Shown: positions 10,946 through 22,799, counted from the first letter of the stretch. The stretch is DNA of 64,000 bases from Arthrobacter sp. OVS8 (GCA_028370155.1 CP116670.1:2232001-2296000), one strand, 5' to 3'. A program made the numbers and translations. The notes: generated by a model from the sequence alone, not told the origin.

Positions 10946-11000
10946 GAGGTGAGACTTTGTGCCCATGCCCGTCCGGGTCATGGGCGCAAAGTCTCACCTC
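10946..11000. terminator. Long hairpin between the lipoprotein gene and lhr
   Basis: GAGGTGAGACTTTG (10946-10959) pairs perfectly with CAAAGTCTCACCTC (10987-11000); with one G-T wobble the stem extends through TGCCCATG/CATGGGCG to about 22 bp around a short CCGTCCGGG loop. It may terminate the lipoprotein transcript. Its length and symmetry also fit a dispersed intergenic palindrome. Confidence 0.6.
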
Positions 11001-11090
11001 GTGGTGATCCCAGCCGCGGATGCCATGTGGTGATACTGCCCGGGCTGCGGCCCGGCATTTACTGTCGGTGCGTTAGGGCATGATGGAGGA

Positions 11091-14000
11091 ATGAAGGGGC
11101 AGGAGCTCGCCGGGGGCACACTCCCGGCAGACGCCATTGACCGGTTCAGCCGGCCCACCCGGGATTGGTTCCTGGGCGCATTCAGCGCGCCCACCCCGGC
11201 CCAGAACGGCGCCTGGAACGCGATCTCCTCCGGCGCGCACGCGCTGGTGGTGGCGCCCACCGGGTCCGGAAAAACGCTGGCGGCCTTCCTCTGGGCCCTC
11301 GACCGGCTGCTGGTCTCGGCGCCCGCTGAGCCCGCGTCGCTGCCCGGCCTGGAGACCGCGAAAGGCCCCCGGCGGAAGGCGCCCAAACGCAACACCCGGG
11401 TGCTCTACATTTCACCGCTCAAGGCGCTGGGCGTCGACGTCGAACGCAACTTGCGCGCCCCGCTGATCGGGATCACCCAGACCGCCAAACGCCTCGGCCT
11501 GCCCGCGCCGCTGATCACCGTGGGCGTCCGCTCCGGTGACACCCCGGCGTCGGACCGCCGCGCGCTGCTGAGCAACCCGCCGGACATCCTGATCACCACA
11601 CCCGAATCGCTGTTCCTCATGCTGACCTCCAAGGCGCGGGAGACGCTGAGCGAGGTGGACACCATCATCGTCGACGAAGTCCACGCCGTCGCGGGCACCA
11701 AACGCGGCGCCCATCTGGCCGTGTCCCTGGAACGCCTCGACGCCCTGCTTCCGAAGCCCGCCCAGCGGATCGGGCTCTCGGCCACCGTGGAACCCAAGGA
11801 GCTGGTGGCGCAGTTCCTTGCCGGTTCCGCACCCGTGGAGATCGTGGCCCCGCCGTCGAAGAAAACCTGGGACCTGACGGTCTCCGTCCCGGTGGAGGAC
11901 ATGTCCGATCTGCAGGGCGCGGCCGGCGCGTTCGACTCCGGCCCGGCGTCCGGGCTGCAGCCGCAGGCGTCCATCTGGCCGCACGTGGAAGAGAAGATCG
12001 TGGACCTGGTCCTGGCCAACCAGTCCACCATTGTGTTCGCCAATTCCCGCCGCCTGGCCGAACGCCTCACCGCCCGGCTCAACGAGATCTACGCGGAGCG
12101 GCAACTCATGGCGGCCGGCGGCGGCTGGGGAGTTCGGCGCCGGGGCACCGACTTCGACCCCGTGCCGGCCGGAGCCCCGGCAGGCGCGGCCGCCGCCCTG
12201 CCAAGCCCTACCGCGACGCCGGCCCACATGATGGCGCAGGCCGGCAGCACCGCGGGCGCGGATCCGGTCCTGGCCCGGGCCCACCACGGCTCGGTCTCCA
12301 AGGACCAGCGGGCCCTGATCGAGGACGACCTGAAATCGGGCGGCTGCGCTGCGTTGTGGCCACGTCCTCCCTGGAACTCGGCATCGACATGGGCGCCGTG
12401 GACCTCGTGGTGCAGGTGGAATCCCCGCCGTCCGTGGCCAGCGGGCTGCAGCGGGTGGGCCGCGCCGGACACCAGGTCGGAGAAGTCTCCCAGGGCGTGC
12501 TGTTCCCCAAGCACCGCGCGGATCTGGTGCACACCACCATCACGGTGGAACGGATGCTCGCCGGCAAGATCGAACGGCTCTTCGTTCCCGCGAACCCCTC
12601 GACATCCTGGCCCAGCAGACCGTCGCGGCCACGGCGCTGGGCGCCATCGATGTGGAGGACTGGTTCGCCACGGTGCGGCGGTCGGCACCGTTTGCCTCGC
12701 TCCCCGCTCCGCCTTCGAAGCCACCCTGGACCTGCTCGCCGGCCGTTACCCTTCGGACGAGTTCGCGGAACTGCGTCCCCGGATCATCTGGGACCGGAAC
12801 GCCGGCACTATTGAGGGACGCCCCGGAGCGCAGCGGCTGGCGGTCACCTCGGGCGGCACCATCCCGGACCGCGGGCTCTTCGGCGTCTACATCATCGGCA
12901 CCGAGACGGAAGGGACCGGATCCGCAGGCTCCGCCGCCGGCGACGGCAGGGCAGCCAGCCCGTCCGCCGCGGCAGCCAAGGGCGGCCGCCGGGTCGGGGA
13001 ACTCGACGAGGAAATGGTCTACGAATCGCGTGTGGGCGATGTGTTTGCGCTGGGGGCCACCAGCTGGAAAATCGAGGACATCACCCACGACCGCGTCCTC
13101 GTCTCCCCGGCCTTCGGCCAGCCGGGCAAACTCCCGTTCTGGAAAGGCGACTCCCTCGGCCGCCCGGTGGACTTGGGCCGCGCTCTGGGGGCGTTCGTGC
13201 GCGAACTGTCCGCGTCCGACGTCGGGCCGCCACCGCACGCTGCAAGGCCAGCGGCCTGGACGATTTCGCCGCCAACAACCTGATCCAGTACCTCTCCGAG
13301 CAGAAACTGGCCACCGAGGTGGTCCCCAGCGACACCACCCTGGTGGTGGAGCGCTTCCACGACGAACTCGGCGACTGGCGGGTGGTGCTGCACAGCCCGT
13401 TCGGCATGCCGGTGCACGCGCCGTGGGCCCTCGCCGTCGGGCAGCGGCTGCATCAGCGGTACGGCATGGACGGCTCCGCGATGGCCGCCGACGACGGCAT
13501 CGTGCTGCGCGTGCCCATGATGGAGGACGAGCCGCCCGGCGCCGAGCTGTTCCTGTTCGATCCGGAGGAACTGGAACAGATCGTGACGGCGGAGGTCGGC
13601 GGCAGCGCCCTCTTCGCCTCCCGCTTCCGCGAGTGCGCCGCCCGCGCCCTGCTGCTGCCCCGGCAGAACCCGGGCAAACGGCAGCCCCTGTGGCAGCAGC
13701 GCCAGCGCTCCGCCCAGCTGCTGGACGTCGCCCGGAAGTACCCCACCTTCCCGATCGTCCTTGAGACCGTCCGCGAATGCCTGCAGGATGTCTACGATCT
13801 TCCGGCGCTGAAGGACATCGCGGCGTCGATCGAGCGCCGCGAGCTGCGGATCCTGCAGACCACCACGCAGCAGCCCTCGCCCTTCGCGAAGTCCCTGCTG
13901 TTCGGCTACGTCGCGCAGTTCCTCTACGAGGGCGATTCCCCGCTGGCCGAGCGCCGGGCCGCCGCGCTGGCGCTGGATTCGACCCTGCTCAATGAGCTCC

Positions 14001-16164
14001 TGGGCCGGGTGGAGCTGCGCGAACTGCTCGATGCCAAGGTCATTGACGCCACCGAGCGTGAGCTGCAGCGCCTCGCGCCGGACCGGAGGGTCCGCGGGCT
14101 CGAAGGGGTCGCGGACCTGCTCCGGCTGCTGGGCCCGCTGACTCCGGAGGAAGTCGCCGCCCGGCTCGAACCGGCGTCAGTGCCGGGCCAGGAGGCCGGG
14201 TCCGGCGAGGAGGCCGCGCTCGTCGAGGCTCCGGAAACTGAACCGGCGGTGGAAAGCGCAGCCCCGTCGCCGACGCCGCCGCGCACCTCGCGGCGCTCCA
14301 GCGCGCCAACCGCGCCATCAAGGTCAATATCGGCGGCGCCGAGCGCTACGCCGCCGTGGAGGACGCCGCCCGGCTGCGTGACGCCCTTGGTGTCCCGCTG
14401 CCGATGGGGGTGCCGCTGGCCTTTATCGAGCCGGTCGCTGATCCGTTGGGCGACCTTGTCTCGCGCTACGCCCGCACCCACGGGCCCTTCACCTCCGCCG
14501 AGGCTGCCGCCCGGCTGGGACTCGGCGTCGCCGTCGTCGGGACCGCGCTGAAGCGGCTCGCCGCGGACGGCCGCGTGGTGGAAGGCGAGTTCCGCCCGCA
14601 CGCCGCACCCCGCCTGCGCCCGACGCCTCGCCCGACGCCGGGGCCGACGACGATGCGGTCTCCGGGGCCGACGACGGCGCCGCGGCAGCCACCGCCGTCC
14701 CCGCGGCCCCGTCGCTGGCCGGGATCAGCGAATGGTGTGACGCCGAAGTCCTGCGCAAGCTCCGCCGCCGCTCGCTCGCCGCGTTGCGTGCCGAGGTGGA
14801 GCCCGTGGACGCCGCCGCGTACGGCCGCTTCCTGCCGGCCTGGCAGAACGTCCGCGTCCCGGGCCGGCGCGGGCAGTCGGCGCTGCGGGGACTGGACGGG
14901 ATCATCACCGCCGTCGACCAGCTGTCCGGCGTGCCCATTCCGGCCTCAGCCTGGGAACCGCTGATCCTCGCCGGCCGGGTGTCCGACTACCAGCCCGCCA
15001 TGCTCGACGAGCTGATGGCGGCCGGCGAAGTGCTGTGGTCCGGCGCGGGCGCGCTCCCCGGCAACGACGGCTGGGTGAGCCTGCACCTGGCTGATTCGGC
15101 CGAGCTGACCCTCAACCCCGCCCTCGACTTCGAACCCGGCGACGCGCAGCAGCGGCTGCTGGACCACCTGCGCAACAACGGCGGCGGCTACTTCTTCCGG
15201 CAACTCACGGAGGTGGCCGGCGGCATGGATGCGGTGCTCAGCGACCAGGACGTTGTCTCGGCGCTCTGGGACCTCGCCTGGGCGGGCCGGATCACGGGCG
15301 ACACCTTCGCCCCGGTCCGGGCGATGATTGCCGGCGGCCACACCGCGCACCGTCAGGTTGCCCGCGCGCCGCGGGCCCGGGCGCCGAGGCTGAGCCGGCT
15401 GGGACGCGCCCACGGCACCGGATTGCTGGGGTCCCCGGGCTGACCGGCGGGCGGTATGGCTCCGTCACCGGCACGGCTCCCACTCCCCGCTGGCCGCAGG
15501 CCGCTGGTCCGCCCTTCCCGCACCCGAGCTGGATGCCACCATCCACGCCCGGGCCACCGCGGAACTCCTGCTGGACCGGTACGGCGTGGTGACCCGCGGT
15601 TCGGTCATGGCCGAGAACATCCTGGGCGGTTTCGGGCTGATGTACAAGGTCCTGGCCCGGCTGGAGGAAGCCGGGCGGTGCCGCCGCGGCTACTTTATCG
15701 AGCACCTTGGCGCCGCACAGTTTGCCGTGCCCGCGACGGTGGACCGGCTGCGCTCGTATGCCGAGGACACCGAACTCCACAAGCCCGACCCCGTGGCCCT
15801 GGCCCTGGCCGCGACGGACCCCGCCAACCCCTACGGCGCAGCCCTGCCCTGGCCCGCCCTCAACGTCGACGCGGGAACCGGCCACCGCCCCGGCCGGAAA
15901 GCCGGCGCCCTGGTGGTCCTGGTCGACGGCGCCCTGGTCCTGTACGTGGAACGCGGCGGCAAGACCCTGCTGGCCTTCAGCGAGGATACGGACGTCCTGG
16001 CGGCGGCCGGCGCGGCTCTGGTGGGTGTGGTCACCCGGGGCGCGGTGGACAAGCTGATCATGGAGAAGGTCAACGGCCACGGCATCCTGGACACCCCAGT
16101 AGCTGCCGCACTGGCCCACGCCGGTGCCTACTCCACGCCCAAGGGACTGAGAATCCGTGCCTGA
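11091..16164 (+). CDS. lhr: Lhr-type ATP-dependent DNA helicase, eight apparent frameshifts
   Basis: Large helicase-related protein (about 1690 residues once repaired) of the actinobacterial Lhr family, a 3'-5' DNA-dependent ATPase linked to DNA repair. Domain order: RecA-like domain 1 with Walker A APTGSGKT near residue 55 and DEVHAV near 194; domain 2 with VVATSSLELGIDMGAVD and GRAGHQVGE; a winged helix; and the Lhr core and C-terminal regions. The frame slips by one base near 12340, 12597, 12705, 13225, 14265, 14608, 15440 and 15500. The frame order is exactly what eight single-base losses produce, and 5074 plus 8 divides by three. GGAGGA precedes the ATG. It overlaps the glycosylase gene by 8 bases. 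Confidence 0.9.
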
Positions 16165-17019
16165 GGGCGATTCGGTCTTCCGCGCGGCCGCCCAGCTTCA
16201 TGCCGCGCTGGCGGGCGGCAGCTGATCTCTTCCGATTTTCGCGTGCCGCGGTTTGCCACGCTCAAACTCGACGGCTGGACTGTCACCGAGGTGGTCCCGC
16301 GCGGCAAACACCTCCTCATGCGGGTGGAAGGCCCGGCAAAGCCAGACGGCGTCAGCCCGGCGGGACCGGACCGGCTGACGATCCACTCCCACCTCAAGAT
16401 GGAAGGCACCTGGCAGGTCTACCCTCCGGGCGGCCGCTGGCGGAAGCCCGGCTTCACCGCCCGGTGTGTGCTGCGCACCGCCGCGGCAGACGCCGTCGGA
16501 TTCTCGCTCGGCATCCTCGAGGTGGTCCGCACGTCCGAGGAACACTCCGTTGTGGGCCACCTTGGTCCGGATCTGCTGGGTCCCGACTGGGACCTGGCCG
16601 AGGCGGAGCGGCGGATCCGCGCCGCGCCGGACGTCCCGATCGGCGTCGCACTGCTGGACCAGCGGAACCTCGCGGGGATCGGCAACATCTACCGTTGCGA
16701 AGCCTGCTTCCTCTCGGGTGTGCACCCGGCGGCGCCTGTCTCGTCCGTCACCGACGTGGCTGCCATGATCACCGATGCCAAGCTCCTGCTGGAAGCCAAC
16801 CTGGGCCCCGGGCGCCGGACCACCGTCCTGAACCCGCGCGGCGTTGCCGTGGGCCGGACCTCCGGACTGCCCGGCTACTGGGTCTACCGCCGCGAACACC
16901 AGCCCTGCCTGAAATGCAGGACCCCGGTGCGGCGCGGTGTCCTCGCCACGGCCGCCGGAACGGAAGAACGGGACATCTACTACTGCCCCACGTGCCAGCC
17001 GGTGCCGGACCCGGCCTAG
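16157..17019 (+). CDS. Fpg/Nei family DNA glycosylase (Nei2-like), one frameshift
   Basis: Base-excision-repair glycosylase/AP lyase. GTG at 16157 overlaps the end of lhr and encodes MPEGDSVFRAAAQLH, with the catalytic Pro2 and Glu3 of the family. One base is missing near 16221, after which LISSDFRVPRFATLKLDGW continues normally. Later features are the lysine-bearing HLKMEGTW strand, the helix-two-turn-helix NLAGIGNIYRCE near residue 175, and a C-terminal zinc finger with CLKC and CPTC pairs. The repaired length of 287 residues fits Nei proteins, and the lhr-nei coupling is a common actinobacterial repair arrangement. Specificity (Nei1 or Nei2) is not settled. Confidence 0.88.
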
Positions 17020-17089
17020 CCACAATTTGCGGTGTTTGCCGCACGGCCCAGGGCTGGCGGCGCACGCCGCCTAACTCAGGGCTCAGGGC

Positions 17090-17722
17090 TCAGGGCGCGG
17101 CGACCGCCGGATCGGCGGCGACTGCCGGGAGCGCGGGTTCCTTCAGCTCCGGCACGGTGAACCGCGGCAGCAGCAGTTGCACCAGCGGGCCGATGGCCAG
17201 GGCGTACAGCAGGGTCCCGACGCCGACCGAACCGCCCAGGAGCCAGCCCGCGGCGAGCACCACCACCTCAATGCCGGTGCGGGACGTCCGCACGGACCAG
17301 CCCGTGCGCCGTGCGAGTCCGGTCATCAGCCCGTCCCGCGCCCCCGGTCCCAGCCGGGCACCGATGTAGCAGGCGGAGGCGATGCCGCTGAGCAGGATGG
17401 CACCCGCGAGCATCCCGGCCTGTCCGCCGAGGTGGGAGAACTCCGGGATCAGCGCCAGTCCGACGTCGGCGAAGACGCCCACCAGCACGGCGTTGCACAG
17501 CGTGCCGATGCCGGGCCACTGCCTCAGCGGAATCCACAGGAGCAGCACGAGGAAGCTGACGATCACCACCACCGTGCCGATGCTCAGTCCCGTCTTGACC
17601 GCGAGTCCCTGGTGGAACACATCCCACGGGTCCAGGCCGAGGCCGGCGCGGATGAACATGGCCAGCGATATGCCGTACATGGCGAGGCCGACAAGGAGCT
17701 GGAGGAGTCTGCGGGTCATCAT
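17090..17722 (-). CDS. yczE: YczE/YyaS/YitT-family membrane protein
   Basis: A 210-residue protein with about five membrane segments, beginning MMTRRLLQLLVGLAMYGISL. The GLGLDPWDVFHQGLA loop and the late GARLGPGARDGLMTGLA loop are hallmarks of YczE-type proteins, putative small-molecule transporters. The start at 17722 is preferred because GGGAGG lies nine bases upstream; the ATG three codons earlier is too close to it. It is divergent from a MocR regulator, as in the described YczR/YczE pairs, and the shared region holds three ACTGGC-type sites. The frame is intact. Confidence 0.85.
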   Translation of the reverse strand: MMTRRLLQLLVGLAMYGISLAMFIRAGLGLDPWDVFHQGLAVKTGLSIGTVVVIVSFLVLLLWIPLRQWPGIGTLCNAVLVGVFADVGLALIPEFSHLGGQAGMLAGAILLSGIASACYIGARLGPGARDGLMTGLARRTGWSVRTSRTGIEVVVLAAGWLLGGSVGVGTLLYALAIGPLVQLLLPRFTVPELKEPALPAVAADPAVAAP

Positions 17723-17741
17723 GGACTCCATCCTCCCGGAC

Positions 17742-17780
17742 AACTGGCCTTGCATTCCATAGCCAGTTTGAAATACTGGC
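17742..17780. promoter_or_regulatory. Shared yczE/mocR control region with three ACTGGC half-sites and a leaderless promoter
   Basis: ACTGGC occurs at 17743-17748 and 17775-17780, and its complement GCCAGT at 17762-17767, giving direct and inverted spacing such as MocR dimers use. For the regulator, TTGCAT (17750-17755) and AATACT (17772-17777) form a promoter with 16-base spacing whose start falls on the ATG at 17784. The last ACTGGC overlaps the -10, so binding would repress the regulator itself. Confidence 0.55.
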
Positions 17781-17783
17781 TCT

Positions 17784-19290
17784 ATGCCCGGATCCCTGAA
17801 CCCCAGTTCCCTGGCCCGCCTGCTCGGCAAGTGGAACCTCGGCGCAGCACCCGCCTACCGGGAGCTCGCCGACGTCGTCCGCCTCCTGGTCCTGGACGGC
17901 CGCGTGCCGCTCGACGTCGCGCTGCCCAGCGAACGGGCCCTCGCCGCGACCCTCGGCATCAGCCGGACCACCGTCACCGCCGCATACTCCTTGCTCCGAG
18001 AACAGGGTTTCCTCAGCAGCGGGCAGGGCAGCCGCGGCCGGACGTGTATCCCGCAGTCCGGTCCGGGTGGCGGCAGGGGAAGCGGGTCGAACCTCAGCGG
18101 GGCTCCGGGGCTGGCCGTTCCGGACGGCATCCTGGATCTCGCCTATGCCTCGCTGCCGGCCAGCGGCGAAGTGGTGCACCGGGCGTTCGCCTCCGCCCTG
18201 ACCGAACTGCCCGCGCTGCTGCCGGGCTTCGGCTACGACGCCCTCGGAGTGCAGCCGTTGAGGAAGCCATCGCCGGGCACTATGCGGCGGCCGGCGTGCC
18301 CACCACCGCGCAGCAGATTCTGGTGACGTCCGGGGCGCAGCACGCGCTGAACATCGTGCTCCGCACCCTGGCCGGCCGGTCCGACAAGGTCCTGGTGGAG
18401 CACCCCAGCTACCCCAATGCCATCGATGCCATCCGGGCCGCTGGCTGCCGGCTGGTGCCCGTGGCCATGCCCGCCGCCCACGAGGGCGCCCCGCCAGGGC
18501 CGCATTCCGGGGCACGTCCGGGCTGGGACGTGGGCGCCCTCGAGACCGCATTGATGCAGCAGCGGCCCGCCATGGCCTATGTGGTCCCGGACTTCCACAA
18601 CCCCACCGGCCGCCTGATGTCCGATGCCCAGCGGCGCCGGCTGGTCCGCGCCGCCGCCGCAGCCGGCACCGTTCTGGTGGTGGACGAGACGCTGCGGGAA
18701 CTGAACCTCGACGGCGTCGCCTCCACGCCGCTGGCCGCCTTCAGTCCCGCCGTGGTCTCCATCGGTTCCCTTAGCAAGTCACACTGGGCGGGGCTGCGGA
18801 CCGGCTGGATCCGGGCCGACGAATCCCTCGTCCAGCGTTTCGCCGCCGCCCGCACCACCATGGACCTGGGCGGGCCGGTGGTGGAACAGTTGGCGGCGGC
18901 GCATCTGGTGAACGCTCTTGCCGAGCCGCTCCCGGCCCGGCTGGCCACCTTGCGGGACAACCGGGACGCCCTGTTGGACCTCATCGCCGGACACCTGCCG
19001 GGCTGGCAGGGGAACGGCCCGACGGCGGCCTGTCAGTGTGGTGCCGCCTTCCCGCCCCGATCAGCACCGCGCTGGCCGTGGTGGCCCCGGACTTCGGCAT
19101 CCGGCTCGCGGCCGGTCCCCGCTTCGGCACGGGCGGCGCCTTTGAGCACTACCTCCGGGTGCCGTTCACGCTGCCGCCGGACCAATTGGAAACCGCCGTA
19201 CTCGCGCTGCGCGCCGCCCAGGACAAGCTGTCGACCTCCCCGCAGCTGCGCCGCAACCTCGGCGCCCCGCCCGCGGCGGCCATCGCCTGA
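17784..19290 (+). CDS. MocR-family regulator (GntR wHTH fused to PLP aminotransferase domain), two frameshifts
   Basis: Predicted regulator of the divergent yczE. The N-terminal GntR winged helix (about residues 25-95) includes LPSERALAATLGISRTTVTA. An aminotransferase fold-I domain follows, with HYAAAGVPTTAQQ, PDFHNPTGRLMS and the PLP lysine in SIGSLSKSHWAG. Frame breaks near 18260 and 19023 are each mended by one G, giving PLREAIAGHY and LSVWCRLPAP and a 502-residue product of normal MocR length. MocR proteins use PLP or a PLP adduct as effector. No ribosome site is visible; the -10 spacing indicates a leaderless message. Confidence 0.88.
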
Positions 19291-19433
19291 CGTTGCGCCG
19301 GGCGGCCGGGCGCTGCGTTGTTCCGGTGTGGCCAGGCACTTGGAGTGTCGTCAGACATTTCCTGCGTCGCACGGCCTGCTGGGCGTTGCCGGCGCGCCGC
19401 CGCGAGTGACGGCGACGCGCCAGTCGCCACCGC

Positions 19434-20117
19434 TCAGGCGTAGACCTTCCCGAGGAACCCGCCCCAGGCCTTCGCCGTGGCTTCGGAGTCCCCGCTGCCG
19501 CTGAAGTCGTGGACCGTCATGCCCACCGTGGCGCCGAAGGCATTGCGGCCGAAGAACCGGTACAGCGTGTCCGCGGTGCGCAGGCCAAGGAAGTTCTCGT
19601 TGGCGAAGTCCACTTCTCCGGAGAGCCGTCCGACGCCGTCGAGCTCCAGTTCCACGGCGGTGCCGGCCTCCGCCCCTTCAATGCCCATGGCCTTCTTGAG
19701 CCGCACAAAGCCGTCGGGCGTGGCCGAGGCGGGAGGGGCCTGGATGTCGGTGAAGACGACCGGCTTGCCGTCGAAATACTGCAGGTACTGGCCGAGCGTG
19801 TGCAGGTAGAACTCGGTGTGCTTGCTGGCGCCGTCGTACTGCTGGTCCCAGTTATCGGCGAAGATGCCGCTGTGGACGTAGTGCAGCCGGGCGCGGCCGC
19901 CGTCGAGCGGTTCCAGAACGTGCTCCAGCTGGTTGAACCAGCCGTCCGGGCCATCCATGCGGGACACGAGATGGGAGGGTATTCGTCCACGGTCCGAACG
20001 GCAGGCCACTCATCCGTGGGGAACATCCAGCCCGCCTCGTTCCTGGTGACCGCCTCCCAGACCCGTTCCGGCGTGGCGGGCAGTTCTGTGTCCACGATAA
20101 TTTCAAAGTTCCGCTTG

Positions 20118-20125
<8 letters not shown>
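19434..20125 (-). CDS. SRPBCC (AHSA1-type) domain protein, one frameshift
   Basis: A 230-residue START-like protein beginning MTDKRNFEIIVDTELPATPERVWEAVTR, the usual opening strand and helix of AHSA1-type SRPBCC proteins. I give only the first part of that motif as evidence: FEIIVDTELPATPERVW. The frame is lost near 19978 and restored by one C, giving EYPSHLVSRMDGPDGW and then HYVHSGIFADNWDQQYDGA. The C-terminal half holds LRTADTLYRFFGRNAFGATV. These proteins usually bind hydrophobic ligands; none is known here. AAGGAG precedes the ATG. The start overlaps the end of the ArsR gene, a frequent ArsR-SRPBCC pair. Confidence 0.75.
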
Positions 20126-20773
<648 letters not shown>

Positions 20774-20779
20774 GCCTCC

Positions 20780-20809
20780 AGTCTGGCCACCGACAGTTTT
20801 ATTTGTCAA
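20780..20809 (-). promoter_or_regulatory. Promoter of the ArsR-SRPBCC operon
   Basis: On the minus strand, TTGACA (20809-20804), 18 bases, then CAGACT (20785-20780), then six bases to the ATG at 20773. The -35 is perfect and the spacing implies a leaderless message. Confidence 0.6.
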
Positions 20810-20848
20810 GAACTTTTTTCCGTCGGTCTCGTCCATTTCTCCCTCGAG

Positions 20849-20908
20849 TTCGCCGAAAACGTGCCGGTTCGCCGGAAGCTTACGGCGACCTCGACGCGTT
20901 CCGGCGAC
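20849..20908. repeat. Degenerate copy of the CGCCGG hairpin repeat
   Basis: Inner GGTTCGCCG/CGGCGACC arms around the loop GAAGCTTA (20875-20882), flanked by outer CGCCGAAAAC and GTTCCGGCG. It has the same architecture as the copies at 56.4, 57.6 and 62.4 kb, though less perfect. It lies between the divergent arsR and rluA promoters. Confidence 0.55.
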
Positions 20909-21042
20909 CTCGCGGCGCGCCCACCCGCGAAGTGCGTCCATAACCCGCAGTTCGCCCGCCCCACCCACACGCCGGCGCCCATACCCCGCGAGCCCCCGCC
21001 CCACCCCCGCACCCCCAAGACGGCGGGGCGGGCCCGGCAAAG

Positions 21043-21048
21043 TAGAAT
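21043..21048 (+). promoter_or_regulatory. -10 box TAGAAT placed for a leaderless GTG start
   Basis: TAGAAT ends seven bases before the GTG at 21055, which is directly followed in frame by an ATG. No ribosome site is visible. Confidence 0.5.
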
Positions 21049-21054
21049 GGACCG

Positions 21055-22058
21055 GTGATGCAATCCCCCTGCCCGTGCGCGACGGCGTCAACGCGACCCG
21101 CCTCCGCCTCCCGGACGAGGGGCCGTGGGACACCGCGATGGACTACATGATGCACCGCTGGGGCCACATCGATCCCCAGGGCATCGAGGACCGCTTCGAC
21201 GCCGGCGAGATCGTGGGCGAGGCCGGCATCCCCCTGGACCGGGCCACCCCGCTGCGGAACCACACCTTCATCTGGTACTACCGCACCTTGCCGCCTGAAC
21301 TCCGCATCCCGGTGGAACTGAACATCCTGCACCAGGACGAGCACCTCCTCGTGGTGGACAAGCCGCACTTCCTGCCCACCACCCCCGGCGGCACCTACAT
21401 CCAGGAATCGGCCCTCGTCCGGCTGCGGAACCAGCTGGACCTGCCGGACCTGATCCCCATGCACCGGCTGGACCGCATGACCGCCGGGATCCTGCTGCTG
21501 TCCACCAACCCGGCAACCCGGGGCAAGTACCAGGTGCTGTTCGAAAAGCGCCAGGTCCAGAAGGAATACGAGTGCGTGTCCGCCGCCGCGCCCGCGCCCG
21601 GGCACGACGCCGTCGACTTCCCCGTGGTGGTCCGCAACCGGATGACGAAGTCCCGCAGCTACCTGCTGGCCGAGGTGATCGACGGCGAGCCCAATGCAGA
21701 GACCCGGATCGAGCGGCTACGGACTTTTGACGGCCCCGCCCCGGAGGCTCCTGCCCCGGGGACCCCCGCCCCGCCGATGCCCGCCGACGCCCTTCCCGGC
21801 AACGACGGCACCGCCCCTCGCCGCGCGCTGTACCGGCTCGAGCCGCACTCGGGCAAGACCCACCAGCTCCGGGTGCACATGGCCTCGCTGGGACTGGGGA
21901 TCGTCAACGACGCCTTCTACCCCGAGCTGCTGGACAAGGCGCCCGACGACTACTCGAAGCCGCTCCAGCTCCTCGCCCGCGGAATCCGGTTCGTGGACCC
22001 CATCAACGGCAAGCCGGTGGAGTACCGCAGCGGGCTGGAGCTCAGCGAAGCACGCTAA
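21055..22058 (+). CDS. RluA-family pseudouridine synthase, one frameshift
   Basis: Isomerises specific uridines in rRNA or tRNA. Starting at GTG-ATG (21055), the product reads MQSP, then one C is missing near 21067, then LPVRDGVNATRLRLPDEGPW. The catalytic loop is MHRLDRMTAGILLL (Asp near residue 139), preceded by LLVVDKPHFLPTTPGG. Later come EYECVSAAAP and HQLRVHMASLGLGIVND with the RluA-type RVH motif. There is no S4 domain; an Ala/Pro-rich loop (about residues 228-255) is inserted before the last strands. The repaired length of about 334 fits the family. The target nucleotide is not predictable from sequence. Confidence 0.85.
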
Positions 22059-22148
22059 CCCGACGGCCCCGCAGCCGCACCCGCACAGGCACCCACGCCC
22101 TCACCCGGCCGCAGGCCGTCACGGGCGGGCGTCCGGGCGGAAGTGCGG

Positions 22149-22154
22149 TACCTT
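22149..22154 (+). promoter_or_regulatory. -10 box TACCTT placed for a leaderless ATG at 22161
   Basis: TACCTT ends seven bases before the ATG at 22161. This favours that ATG over the in-frame GTG six codons upstream. Confidence 0.45.
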
Positions 22155-22160
22155 GTGGCC

Positions 22161-22787
22161 ATGGACTTCGGCAGCGCTGACACCTGGCGGGACGCGATCT
22201 ATTTCTGGATCGTCCCGGTGGTTATGGGCGATGCCATTTTCCCGCCCGTCCCGTCCGAGATGGTGGTGATCACCGGCGGCGCGCTGGCCGCCGTCGGGCG
22301 GGCCAACGCGTTCCTGGTGGTACTCCTTGCCGCGGCGGCGTCCTGGCTCGGCGACATCCTGGTGTTCCAGCTGTTCAAACGGCGCCTGAGCCATACCCTG
22401 GACCGCTGGCGGTGGGGCCGCACGTTCCATCTGGCCGTACACACGGCGATCGGGAAGGCCGGCCGGTCCACCACGTACGGGGCCATCATCGGAATCCGCT
22501 TCATCCCCGGCGGGCGGCTCGCGACGACTGCCGCCGCCGGCATCGCCAACGTCTCCACCCGCGGTTTCAGTCTTTGCGCAGCCCTCGGCGGCCTCCTCTG
22601 GGCGGTCTGGTCCGTCAGCCTGGGCTACGTCACCGGCGCGGCAACCGGACTGCCGTTCTGGGCGAGCTCACTGATCGGCGCCGGCCTCGGGATCGCGATC
22701 GGCGCCGTGGTGGGCGTGATTGTCACGCGGAGGCGCGGCAACAGCTCCCCGGTGGTGGACGGCCCGGACGAGGAGCTCGATTTCTGA
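22161..22787 (+). CDS. DedA family membrane protein
   Basis: A 208-residue SNARE-associated/DedA protein. Typical features are the re-entrant [18 protein letters not shown] near residues 26-43 and the second inverted half with [19 protein letters not shown] near 112-130. About five hydrophobic segments are visible and the tail is charged (RRRGN to DEELDF). DedA proteins act in envelope homeostasis; several are lipid or undecaprenyl-phosphate flippases. Which applies here is not evident. The frame is intact. The downstream gene converges on it with a 12-base gap. Confidence 0.85.
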   Translation: MDFGSADTWRDAIYFWIVPVVMGDAIFPPVPSEMVVITGGALAAVGRANAFLVVLLAAAASWLGDILVFQLFKRRLSHTLDRWRWGRTFHLAVHTAIGKAGRSTTYGAIIGIRFIPGGRLATTAAAGIANVSTRGFSLCAALGGLLWAVWSVSLGYVTGAATGLPFWASSLIGAGLGIAIGAVVGVIVTRRRGNSSPVVDGPDEELDF

Positions 22788-22799
22788 GCCGGTCCGCCC

